DNA of 64,000 nt from Ceratodon purpureus (taxonomy: Eukaryota > Streptophyta > Bryopsida > Pseudoditrichales > Ditrichaceae), in the NCBI GenBank assembly GCA_014871385.1, contig CM026429.1, positions 16,534,751-16,598,750 of the forward strand. Direction: 5' to 3'. Each line of letters begins with the position of its first letter. Position 1 is the stretch's first letter. Below are positions 34,701-45,900 of the stretch, piece after piece. Made by a program: the position numbers and the translations under genes. Below the pieces are notes generated by a model that ran no database searches, was not told the origin of the DNA, and saw only the letters and a list, made by a program, of their open reading frames with translations.

Positions 34701-36598
34701 TGTCTCCTTGCAGCTTCCTGTGCTCCAGTTGTTAATCCTCTCGTCCTGCAGAAGGCTCGTGGAGCTTGCGGAGAATTTTGGCCAGAGCATACCAAAACTC
34801 AAGAGCCTGGAAATGAGATGGTGTGGGAGCGTAAAGAGGCTACCAGAGTCTATTGGCCTGTTGACGGACTTGGAACACCTGGATCTTAGTTCGTGTAGGA
34901 ATTTGGTGAGCTTACCGGATGCGGTTGTGGGACTAGGAAAGCTGAAAACACTTATTCTGCAAGATTGCGTGAGCTTGCAGCAGTTGCCAGAGGAGTTGGG
35001 GAAATTGACCAGCCTGGAGACACTGGATCTCTTGGACTGCAGGTGTTTGTCCGATCTGCCTGCATCCATCGGCGGACTCAAGATGTTGACGACGTTGGAG
35101 GCGAGAGGTACAGCGGTAACGGACCTCGGAGCGGGATTTGGGATGCTCACTTCCCTCACATCCTTGTCCATGTATGGTCTTCGTAGCTTTGCTCCGGGTA
35201 CCTTTCAAGGCCTCCAAGCACTGTCTTCTTTAGTTCTAAGTCGTGCATCCGCGGACATGGGGGGCCTGGGAGCCCTTACTGCTCTTAAAAACCTCGATTT
35301 GTCAGAGCATAACACGATCACTGCGCTTCCCAAAAGCATCGGGAACCTGAAGTGGTTGGTCAGCCTGGATATGAGCCATTGCCCAGAACTGGTGACTGTT
35401 GAGGCGTTGCCGGAGGGCTTGGAGCGCCTTGACTTGGGTGAATGCCCTAAGCTCACTGAGATACCGTCTGTGGCGGGAATGAAGTCGTTGGTGCACTTGG
35501 ACTTGGGCAATTGCGGAAGTCTAAGACATGTGCGTGGATTGGAATGCCTCACCCTGTTGGAGTACGTGAACGTTTCAGGGTGCACCTCAATGGATGGTCG
35601 TGGAATTCGCATCATGGGGAACAGAGCTTTGCGGGAGTGTCATGTAGGCGGAAGCAAAATTGGTGTGGCCTTCGACAACAGATGGGTGGAGGTATGGGTT
35701 TATCATACACCTATTGTGGATGTTGTCATAAGAATATGAGGATTTGAAGATGTGATTGAGCAATATGGGGACGGATGTCAGGGTTAAGTTTGTTGGGTGT
35801 AAAACTGATTGTCATAGGGCGGTTTAATTACAGCTTGATCGTATGGTGCATGCGTAATCATTTACATGGCTGTCGGTCTTATACGAACATAATGGGTTTT
35901 TATGGGTGAAGAGAGTGTGAAGAGTTATTTTGGGTGTAGTTTCGGGTTGTGGAAGAAGTTGTGGAGACTGATAATGTTGTTTTGTAGAGATGACTTTGGT
36001 AGTGTTTGGAGGTGTTGATGGGGTAGGGTCTTTCATGTTGCAGGGTGGTCCTTCTGAACAGGTTATCACTTGGATGGGCAATGCAATTCCTCTTCTTACC
36101 AATGGCATGGTTAATGAAGTTGTGGTGTCGGGGGATTGGACTTCAGCCTTGGTGTTGGAGTGTGTGATTGCAAGGGAAGCAAAGTGCATGTCTGTGATTT
36201 TGTGTTTGGTATCAAGTGGATTAGGGATTTTCAAAAAGATAGAGGTTAAGGTGTTGAGGGGTGGGAGGTTGATTGTGCAATCCACGTTAAATTTCTGCTT
36301 TCCCGAAAATGGCATCCAAGTGTGGTTGTGTACTTTGGGGAGGGAGCATCAGGTAGTGCAATCACTACAAGAGGGCGACCAAATACATGTCTATATCACA
36401 ATTTATAATCATGGCGAAACTTGTAGAGTGATGGAGGGGGCCATATGTGTTGTGCACAAGGAAGATGAAAACCATATTCTGATGATGAATTCGGAGGTGT
36501 TGGAAAAGAAGGAGTCAGAAGATATGGTATTGCGATTCGGGAAGTTGGTTTTGGAAGATACTAGTGACTTGCAACCAACTATTGTGATGGCTTCATAA
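31723..36598 (+). CDS. TIR-NBS-LRR immune receptor, copy 1 (TNL1)
   Basis: Five exons join in frame to 1208 aa: 31723-32336, 32562-33705, 34074-34409, 34714-35691 and 36044-36598. The N-terminus has a hydrophobic stretch (LPTVCVTLWILQRFI, residues 7-21) that could anchor to a membrane. The TIR domain (61-195) starts YDVFINHRGPDVKKTF; the NADase-type glutamate is expected in YCLNEL (E135). NB-ARC motifs follow: P-loop GMGGIGKTTL (256-265), kinase-2 VLVVVDDID (about 332-340), RNBS-B GSRVVITSR, GLPL-like CGGHALSL (about 423-430) and MHD MHDVLRDMG (541-549). Exon 3 is a linker; exon 4 (699-1024) is made of leucine-rich repeats of the LxxLxLSxCxxLxxLP type. Exon 5 (1025-1208) is a beta-rich post-LRR domain resembling C-JID. 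Such receptors sense pathogen effectors and trigger cell death by NAD+ cleavage. This copy is intact and the likely functional member. Confidence 0.9.
32337..32561 (+). other. TNL1 intron 1 (phase 2) with conserved sequence
   Basis: Donor GG|GTGAGT and acceptor TGCAG|AGATG are the same in all three copies (43586-43808 and 58363-58585). Intron sequence is nearly as conserved as the exons, which fits recent duplication. Confidence 0.7.
35326..36124 (+). repeat. 799-bp tract identical to 46596-47394
   Basis: Every base I compared from the end of the LRR exon through intron 4 into exon 5 matches TNL2. Differences are frequent on both sides of the tract. TNL3 differs at many sites across the same interval. 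Confidence 0.85.
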
Positions 36599-39500
36599 TT
36601 GGGTAGTTTGGAGGCTAATGAAATGGTAGTAGGATAACATGATCGAGTTCCATCAACAATGAAGTATCATTTTTTGTTTGCTATGAAAAAGAAGAAGCAT
36701 GTGTTTTATAAATGAGTTTTATTGGAAAATCAATTCAATTGATTGAGTTCTTGCTTTCTTTACATTATGGGTAGAATGGGTGGCAAGTTCAATGTTGATA
36801 TAAGATATTTTCTTTTCATTGTTGAGGATGAGCATCCATCATTGGTATAAGATAAAGTAAACTTTGTTTTCTTTTCCTCTTTTGTTTTGAACTTGAAGGG
36901 TAGTACTATGACATCAATTTGCTTTTTTGAGGCCTACAATGGACTTTTAATTTGAAATTGTAAATCTTGTACTGTAGTTCGAATTTGATCATGGTTTTTA
37001 CTTTATTTGATAATTTATTAGTAGGGCTTAAATACTTGCTTCCTTATAGAAGAGAATAGAATTTTGTCAACTTTGTTGTTCATTAAATATTTAGATTTTT
37101 ATATTAGACATTTATATATAAAATCTATTTAGTCATAAATAATGTTGTTACTTTCAAACTTTGATTATTGATTCTTTTTTATTTTTTTTATTTTTTTTTG
37201 TGAGAGACACATATTACTTTTTATTGATTCTTTTTAGATGTCTAAGTTGCTAATTGCAAATTTGTGGTCTTATAAAGTAAATATATAATCATGGATTGTT
37301 GCAAAAGTGTTAAATTATGAAAATACACTTTCTTAAACATTTATATTAGAACAAACAACATTTTATCAAAATTTCAAATGGTTTTAGTCTAGATACTTAT
37401 TGGTGGTCTAATGTCAACCAAGTGTGGTTGTGTACTATGAGGAGGGAGCATGAGCTAGCCCATCTGCAATCACTACAACAGAGTGATACACGTGTGCTTG
37501 TTTGAAAATTGTTTTGCAACTTGTGGAGTGTCCGAGGGGGTCATATGTATTATGCACAATGAAGATGAGAACTTTCTTTTGATGATGAATACAAAGGTGT
37601 TGCACACCAAGCAATCTTTAGATTTGGTATTGCAATTTCAAAAGTTGGTGTTGGAAGATAATGTTGACTTGGAACCAACTTCTTTGATGGCTTCATAATT
37701 AGGTAGTGCAGTGATATGTCCTTAAGATATGAGTCTTATCATGGTTATCATGGTTTGTGTAAGCCCAATGTTAATATAAGATATGTCCTTTCAACTTTTC
37801 AAGGTGAACCACCATTGTTTGTATAATATATAGTAAAGTTTGCATTTATGTATGATAATAGAAATTTATTTCTTATGGTAAAATTGTGATATTAGTTTTC
37901 AAAATTCTTCTTGAGCCTTTATAGATTCTTGAATCTTTCTATGCATATTTTTTAAATAGATACTTGATGATGGTTATTTCTAAATTTTTTAAACTTGTCA
38001 TGATGCTTATTTTAGATTTGTTTAACTACTTATTTTCTTCATACAAGAGAATGGGATTTTGTCACCTTTGTTGTTCATTTAATGTTTAGATTTTTATTTG
38101 ATTCATGTATTTAACAAAACTTTTTCATAAAAAAAAATGTTATCAATTTAGAAGTTTAACTACTGATTCTTAAAAGGTGTTGAAGTTTCTTAAAATTTAT
38201 ATTTATAAAATCAAGGATTGTTTGTAAAGGTGTCAAATTTATGAAAAATACACTTTCTTAAACATTTGAATTAGAATAAACAACTATCCATGGTGATGTT
38301 AAGTGCTTTGTTAATAATCTGTAGGAGAGTGACATTGGATGATTTGATCAGTCAATCTACAAATATTCTAATAGAAGCATATAAATAAACTCAAATACTT
38401 TTGATCTTATTCAATGTAGACAAATTTATCTAAATGAAATGTATAATGTTTATTGCCTTGCATCTTTTTGCACATCAGTTATACAGCCTATGGCAAATTG
38501 CTAGGACCACTTCACTAGATCCAATTCTTAGTTGTTTACTACTTTGAAATAGTTGAATAAAGTTTTCAATTGTTTTTCATTTTCTAAGGCAGAGTATGGT
38601 ATTTTGTTAATTGCTCTTCGTGTTGAATACTATTAATAGTGGAAATGGCAATAAGAAGCAAGTTACTAATAAGGACAAGGAATTTGATTTCGTGCACCAA
38701 CATGTTCGAATAGGCTCGCCGATGGTACTAACAACAGGTGATGAAGAGCAAAATTAGATTTTGGCCAATAGAAGCATGAAGTAGGATTTTAGAATGGGGT
38801 GTGTCACTAATTGGTCATCTTCAACCCATTAATTGATGAAAGGAGCATGTTCATAGAAAAAATTTAGAAATCCTATATAGAATTGTCATCATAGTGCGTA
38901 TTGAATTCCTACAACTTTTATAAACAATCTTATTTTACATTCAAAACATAATACACTAGGATTTAAAACTGGTAGAACAACAAAATATGTTGATCAATTA
39001 TGTATTCATATTTTCATGACTGTTTTGTGAACTGCTCAAAGAGTTGATGTGAAATATGATTTGACAATGAAATTTGGCAATTTGACAATTGATGATGAGA
39101 AAGAATATCTTGTGTTGAGAATGAAATTGCTATGGTAAATACTTTTCAAGCAAGGGATTTTGTAGCTTATTTTACAATACATGGATAGATGTGTGGGATT
39201 TTCTATATAACTTGATTTGATTTTATGTTTTCAAATCTAAATGATTGAGTTTGACTTTTAGTATTTTATAATTTGTAGCATTTATACACACTTAAATATC
39301 TCCTTTGAAGTATCAAAGGAGATGAATGTCTCACTTTGATGAAAGGTTAAATACAAATCATTTAGTCTTTGAAATTTTTTTGAGCTTATGTAAATCTATA
39401 TATTGAAAGTAGTGCCAAAGTCCTTGCAATAGCAACTCCCTTAATTGATATTCTCTCACAACTTTCGCCCCAATATTGTTTTGTGTCAATATTGACTTGT

Positions 39501-40856
39501 ATAGTCTTCAATAGCTAGAAAGAATTGTGGTTGGCATGTGGCTTATCTTTAAGAATTATGGTTGGTTATAAATTTGCTTGAAAACCTCATATAAAGGTAT
39601 ATTTTGATTGTAATCAAAGTATTCAAACTACAAGTTTAGCCTTTTAAGTACAACTTTGAAACCGATGTTCATTCTTTGTGTTAAATTGATTTTGTAATGC
39701 AAGAAATAAATCAAAACGTTGCAATGAAAGATAAAGATGATTCAAGCCTACAATTAGTGTAAATTAGAGTTTTTATAACAAAAGTATTACATAAATATTA
39801 GTGTTATTTAAAAAGCAATCGCTTATTTCTCTCAACATGGTCATGTTTGGAGGTAACCAGAGTCATTTGAATTATCTGGCATTGGACGGACTTGTCAATA
39901 GAGATATCTCTTTCAGACTCATTCTAATAGCTCTAATCGGGTTGTTTTTTATAAAATATGTTGTGTTTGTTGATGAGATGAAAAAAGATTCTAATTTATC
40001 ACTCTATGATTTAGGCAAAGTCATATCATTTAAAATTATATTTTTGGAAAAAAATCAATCTAGCTATATGATAGCTTAAACTTGATGTTCTCATTCTTAC
40101 AAAGCAAATATTTCTTTTAATTTATAATTAGGTGTAGATTTGATAATTTCTTAGTGTAAATTAAAATAAGCCATATAGAGGATGTTGTTAAGATATACTA
40201 TCTTACTAGGTAATATAAAAAATAAGTGATACTAAGATGTTACATTATTGATGATGATGTGAAATTACTTTCTACCTATGATTTTGTCTATGGAGGCTAG
40301 CCTTAATTCCATGACAGCAATCGAGAAGAAAACTAAAAATGTTCTTTAAAATACGATACAATATGAGTCTAAATTAGTTTATCAAATTCATAACAATCAA
40401 TAAAAAGATAATCATTGTTTATGAATACATACCAAAAACCAAGTGGAAAATAAGAGATACATCAACAACATGATCAACCTAAAAATCCCAAATAAAAACC
40501 CACAGAAAAAACAAGGAAAATCAAACAAAGACTCCAGCCACCACAAACAAAACTCAAATGAACACACATAAAACACATTAAACCGTTCACCAATAAACAC
40601 TAGTAAAAATACCCAACTAAACAGCAAGCTTCCAGAAGCACCACCACAACGCACAGCGCCTGGCCCTTCCGAGCATCCCCGCTTTTGGGCGCCACTACTC
40701 GACCCCCGCGGGCACCGGAGGGGATCCCAACACCGTGCACAGTGAAACCCCGTCGCGGAGTCGCCCTGGAACGTCGCATCGAAGCCCAAGCTCACCAAGT
40801 TAGACTCCGAGCTCGGAGTCGGCACCAGCCTCGCCATCGGGCGTCGGGGCTCGTCG
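36599..40856 (+). repeat. TNL1 downstream flank, duplicated downstream of TNL2
   Basis: More than 4 kb of AT-rich, non-coding DNA follows TNL1 and is repeated with small changes after TNL2 (47851-52003). Long stretches align base for base, including the end CAAGTTAGACTCC. I recognise no gene in it; the frame 39801-40079 is not preserved in the second copy. A fragment of the TNL terminal exon lies at 37417-37698. Copy 1 has about 60 extra bases near 37165-37225 with a repeated ATTGATTCTTTTT. Confidence 0.8.
37417..37698 (+). pseudogene. Partial duplicate of the TNL post-LRR exon
   Basis: The sequence CAACCAAGTGTGGTTGTGTA begins a stretch colinear with the last third of exon 5. The tail reads GVICIMHNEDENFLLMMNTK, then QSLDLVLQFQKLVLEDNVD and ends MAS-stop, against GAICVVHKEDENHILMMNSE and MAS-stop in TNL1. 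It lacks the first two-thirds of the exon, and a frame break (TGTTTGA) splits its 5' part. It lies about 820 bp past the TNL1 stop and is also present after TNL2, so it arose before the unit was duplicated. Confidence 0.75.
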
Positions 40857-40994
40857 ATGGCGCGTCGCACGGGCTCCGAGCTCACGCTGGGGGCGGGTCA
40901 GTGCAGCTCTGGGCGAGGGGGAGGGCACGGACGTCGGGAGATCGCGGAGGCGGACACTGAGGGTCCCGACGTGTTGCTAGGTTCTTCTGTGTCG
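40857..40994 (+). other. Candidate leader exon of TNL2 with an upstream ORF
   Basis: A GC-rich frame starts at ATG 40857 (MARRTGSELTLGAGQCSSG...) and ends at a strong donor, GTGTCG|GTAAGT, after 46 codons. The same exon-like unit occurs at 55904-56044 upstream of TNL3. The next good acceptor before TNL2 (42912) would put TAA directly after the last codon, so the frame would end as a short upstream ORF rather than join the TIR frame. Inference from splice motifs and conservation only. Confidence 0.3.
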
Positions 40995-42971
40995 GTAAGT
41001 CTGGTCTCTTGCTTGGGGTCTGGCGGAGCTGATCTGGATGGGTTGTCGGGCGAAATGGGTTGGTGCGGTTTTGGCGATCGATTGGTGTCTGTACTGTGTG
41101 GATGATTTGGTAAGGTTTGTGTTTGATGATGTTTTTGTCTGGCGGGTTTTGAAGAGGTCAACAGGTGCTAATTAGTGAGACTCGTGTGTCGAGTCGTTTA
41201 GAGTGTTGTGTTAGGTAGTGAGGTTTGATCTATGGTTGGAATTTGTCTTTGGCGTTGATTGCATGGATTTCGTATAGGCGCTCAGCTGGTGATTTTTATG
41301 TTTTGATTTTGTTGTTGACGGTGCCCGTGCTGGGGCCATTGAGTATCTGTCGGTGTCGACGCGGAAGTCCTTTGCATACTGATTTTCGTGAGGTTGGAAT
41401 TTCATGCTATTAGTCGCGAGGCCGAAGTGATTGTGAATTGAAGTGTTTTTGTGATAGATCAGCTTGAGTGGATCTGGTGATATGCGGTAGGTGTTACTCG
41501 TTCTTTGCGTGCCTGGATTGTCTCTTTGGGATCTTAGAGTAGGATTGTGTGCTGAGAACGGAGATTTGGTGGTAGATATTTCTCCGCACACTACAAGCAG
41601 ACCTGTCGTTTTTCACTGAGAAAGTGTCGCTCTTCACTCACGGAGAAGGTGGAAAAGGTCACATTTCTTGTCTTTTTGTGACTCTATTGACTCATCAACT
41701 TCGAAATTGCTTGATATAGTAAGTGAAAAACGACATGGTTGCTAGTAGTGGCAGTGAGATTGGAAAGGTTGAGGACAGAGTCTGCCGAGGATCGAGAATA
41801 GCTTCGTGTTGGTTGCTTCAGGACCAAAGACCAGAGTCTGCGTGGTAGATGACATCAGTTGCTCATGAGGACATGTTGATGTGGTTACAACATGAGGACA
41901 TGTTGATCATCCTAAGAACGACTGATATTCAGTTAGGTGCATTATTTTTCTGAAAGGTAATGCTCTTAAGAAGGTTGGGGCATGACAGCAGGCCAAGTAT
42001 GTTTGGTCCTTTCCATTTGAGAGGTAAGACTTCAAAGTGCAAGCTGCCCTGCGCGAATAGTAATTGTCTAATATCATGTAGCCTCGATGTCAGTATGATG
42101 GTATGATAGACTATCGAAACAGTGTCAATATCTCATCATGACGATGCATCGACATAACCATCCAATTATTCGACTCTAATTTGTTGGTCTCATACTTCTA
42201 AGTAATAGAAGCCATTGTCACTTCATTGTTAGTTAGTGTGTCATTAGTGTGCCTGATGTTAGACACAGTTACTCTTCCTTGGGTTAGTGAATCTCTACAG
42301 TCAAAGTTCGAATTTAGTGAAATTTGCTATCCTTAAACGAGACTGCTGAGTTAGAGGGTTCCGAGGCTTTCTGTGATAGGATATGACTGGGCCCTACCTG
42401 ATCTTTTCTTACGATAGGTTCACATGTCTTTTGGACCTATTAAGAATAGGACTACAACGCCCACCTGGCTGGTATCTTGAAGTCCCATTACTGTGTCCGG
42501 GTATTTTGCAGGCTTTGCGGACGCCATTTTACACCATATCAAGGTCCCTGTGAAAATGGTCTTGATGTTTGTCGTTGCCATGCAATGCAAAGTGATAGTC
42601 AGCCATTTGAAGTTCGTGCGATCTGAAACTTTTTGTGTAGTAACATAGACAGGTATCTGGGTTTCCAGTCGTCTACCCCTCTAGACGCAGCAGCCCAACG
42701 TTCGCAATTGAGTTATTCTAAGAGACAAGTTCGATCTCCCTTGTAAATCCTCAAATTATGTCCAACTTTCCTGTCCGCAACTTCCCTTTTGATAGGGCCT
42801 GGTGGAGTTCCCACGAAACTTTCCGCTAATGTTGAGTATGATGCGCTGTAAATTGTGGAGCTTGTTCCAGGCAAGGATTTTAAGCACACACCATAAATTC
42901 ATTTCTTTGCAGTAATTTGAAGATCCATTTGCTCCGACCTGGGAATATCCTGCTACTTCACGACATTTACG
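40995..42971 (+). promoter_or_regulatory. TNL2 leader intron and 5' flank
   Basis: About 2 kb between the candidate leader exon and the TNL2 start. It aligns with 56045-57829 upstream of TNL3 and more loosely with 30510-31722 upstream of TNL1. It contains the CACTA-type MITE at 41589-41750 and a good acceptor at 42903-42912. No other gene is seen. Confidence 0.45.
41589..41750. mobile_element. CACTA-type MITE, 162 bp
   Basis: The insert starts CACTACAAGCAG and ends with the inverse of CACTACTAGCAA. Both ends continue into GTCGTTTTTCACT in inverted orientation, giving terminal inverted repeats of about 28 bp. GCA flanks it on both sides (41586-41588 and 41751-41753). The same site upstream of TNL3 is empty, with one GCA (56624-56626). 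The CACTA start and 3-bp duplication are diagnostic for the En/Spm superfamily. It is far too short to code for a transposase. Confidence 0.88.
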
Positions 42972-45900
42972 ATGAACCTCTGGCGAACTCTTCCCACTGT
43001 GTGCGTGACGTTGTGGCTACTTCGGAAATTCATCCGAACCCGTCGTAAAGGAAATGCTGCATTGGAAGGCAGAGTCGTAGAAGCGACGAGCAATGAACTC
43101 TCAGAAGAGTCGGCTCCATCCCATGGAGCTACCGAATCCAAGCCTCACCAATACGATGTGTTCATCAATCACCGGGGCCCAGATGTGAAGAAGACGTTTG
43201 TGGCTCACCTCAACGCTGCTCTGAGAAGGGATGGATTTCGACCTTTCCTGGATGCGAAAGACATCGGGCAAGGGCGCCACGTCTTCAAGTCGATCGACAA
43301 AGCCCTGAAGGGTGCAGGTGTTCACGTGGCTGTGTTCTCGAAGCGGTATGCTGAGTCCAAGTACTGTCTGAACGAGCTGTGCGATATGCTGAGGAGCGGA
43401 CAGGTGATTCTACCAGTATTCTACGGTGTGAATGCAGAAGACCTGCGGTGGATCGAGAATGGGCCGTTCAAGAAGGGCTTCGAAAAGCATGTGAAGCGTG
43501 GCAGGACAGAGGAGACTGGGAAATGGAAGGAGGCGCTTCGCAAAGTTGCTGATCACAGGGGCTTCCGACTGGATGAAGTGAACGGGTGAGTCCGAGTGTG
43601 ATGCGCGGTGTGAAATAACTGCCATTTTGTTCCTCAATTTGTAGAACATAGTATCACTGTATATGAATGGGCTGGTGAAAGTTCATGACTTCTAATATGT
43701 GCAAACACCGTGTCCGAGCCTACGGTGCTGCGACAACATGGTGCACTTTATACGAGCCCAGCCTGATTCGAGGTCTGACTGGGGTGGTTGGTTTCCTTCG
43801 AAGTGCAGAGATGAAGAGCAACTGATAAGGAGCATCCTCGTGGAAGTTCGAAGTGCGCTCCCAGCGACATTGCTCGCAGGGAAACAGCGATATGGTATGG
43901 AAGGGCGCCTGAAGGAAGCGCTGAACTCGCTTGATCGTGTGAACGTTCTCGGTGTGGTAGGCATGGGCGGCATTGGGAAAACGACCCTGGCTATGGAAAT
44001 ATACGATCACTTCGTGTCGCATCGGCAGTTCGAGAGGCACTCCTTCCTGAAGGACGTGCGGTCAAGGTCAAGCAGCGAGCCATCCCAGTTGCGGCGAGAA
44101 TTCATGGATGCTATGGGACTGGGCGACTGTGATGTGACGAACACGGGTGAGTATGGACGAGTTTTCGAGGGCTCGATTCCTGGCAGAGTGTTGGTTGTGG
44201 TGGACGACATAGACGAGAAAGGCCAATTCGAGGCTCTGATACCTGACATTGGAAAGCTGGGATCTGGTAGCCGAATAGTGATCACATCGCGGTATCGCGA
44301 TGTGGTGACGCAGGCTATGGCAGGTGCGGAGCGGTGGGAGGTGTACGACGTCCCTGTTCTGAATGAGTACGAGTCGCGGTGTTTGTTCAACCGGCATGCA
44401 TTTCTGAGCGAGACACCAAGTGAAGGGTTCGCTGATTTGGCAGCAAAGGTTGCAGACGCATGTGGTGGTCATGCGTTGTCGCTGGAGACAGTGGGCGCTT
44501 CCCTGTTTGACAAGAAGGGCCCTGAGGACATGGAGATGTGGTCGGAAGCAGTAAAGGCGTTGGAAGAGAACGAGGACGTTTTTGGGAAGCTACGAAGCAC
44601 TTACGAGAGGCTTCCGACGGACGGTGATCGGGCGATGTTCCTAGACGTTGCGTGCATGCTGATAGGGATGGAGAAGGAAGTGGCACTGATGATTTGGAAG
44701 TCGTGTAGTGGATGCACCGGAGGGCAGTGCAGCACTTTGAGGACTCCAGGTTTATCGTTACGGAGGCTGATGGATAGATCACTGGTGAGAGTGGATGAGG
44801 AGGGCAAGTTGAGGATGCATGATGTGCTTCGGGACATGGGCAGAGATATGGTGAAGAGAGATAGTGTGAAGAAAGAGCGACGAAGGCCTGAGGAGTGGAC
44901 GCACTTGTGGGATGCTAGAGTAGCTGCGAAGTTGTTAAGTTCTGCAGAGGTAAATGATAAAATTGTAAATAGACTTTAATTTAGGAAGCATTGGCATTCA
45001 GCAGCGTAATTTTCGCTTAATTTGAGAGAACGTTTCATGCTTTGTAATTACGTGAAGTGGTTAAGGCTTGGTTGTTCCTGTCTTGTATGAGTATCACGGT
45101 AATGTATCATTTTAATTGATTATGATTAGATGACATGCTATAACTGGATTTCGAAATCGGACTTGTCATTTTGAAATTGGACTTGTCAGTACAATAGATG
45201 CTTAGGTGTGATGCTTTAGCAGGACTTGATGCCTGCACAATGTGTTGAGATTTGCTGTGGTTTCTGTGGATACGTTCTGGTTTAAGCCTTTTTTGCACGT
45301 TAAAACAAGTGCAGACGAAACCCAGAATCCGAGGGCTCTGTTTAGGCGTTGGATACCGCGCCAAGATTCTTGGCGATGGAGAGTCGGCAGGTGTGCGGGG
45401 CGGATCTGCATCAAACATAGCGTCACAGTTGTCGGGCATGAAGGAGCTGCACCTACTGGTATTGGATGGTAGCTATGTGGAAGTGCGAGATGAGAACTCA
45501 AGTTGGCCCGAAGAGCTACGGTGGCTCCAATGGAGACGATTCCGTGGTGGTCAGTTACCGTCAGAGTTGAAGCTGCCACATCTGGTTGTGCTGGACCTGA
45601 GCGGGAGTGAAGAGTTAACTCGTCTTTGGGAGGACGACGCGGATATCAAGGTGTGAATGAGGGAATACTCACATTCAGACATTTATGTGTAGAGGATGAT
45701 GTTGTTATCGTAGTGGTTGTTGTGTTGAAATGGGGGGTTCATGGTAGTTGTATTCCTTGGCTTGCAAGGGTTGTAAGAGGATGTGAGTGTTGCCTTTGGA
45801 CGGAATGGCGTTGGGGAGCTAAGGGACTGAGGGATTAGCTTACATTTGCAAATTCATTGAAGTCCATGTTTTAAATTATCCAATTTTTACCAGATACCTG

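Noticed and set aside
39801..40079. 92-aa plus-strand frame downstream of TNL1
   Set aside because: The duplicate at about 51000-51280 carries substitutions and an indel that break the frame, so it is not under coding constraint.
40412..40885. 157-aa minus-strand frame rich in Phe/Leu/Trp
   Set aside because: Its C-terminal half is translated AT-rich repeat sequence; the frame is not kept near TNL1 and is cut by the Harbinger element in unit 3.
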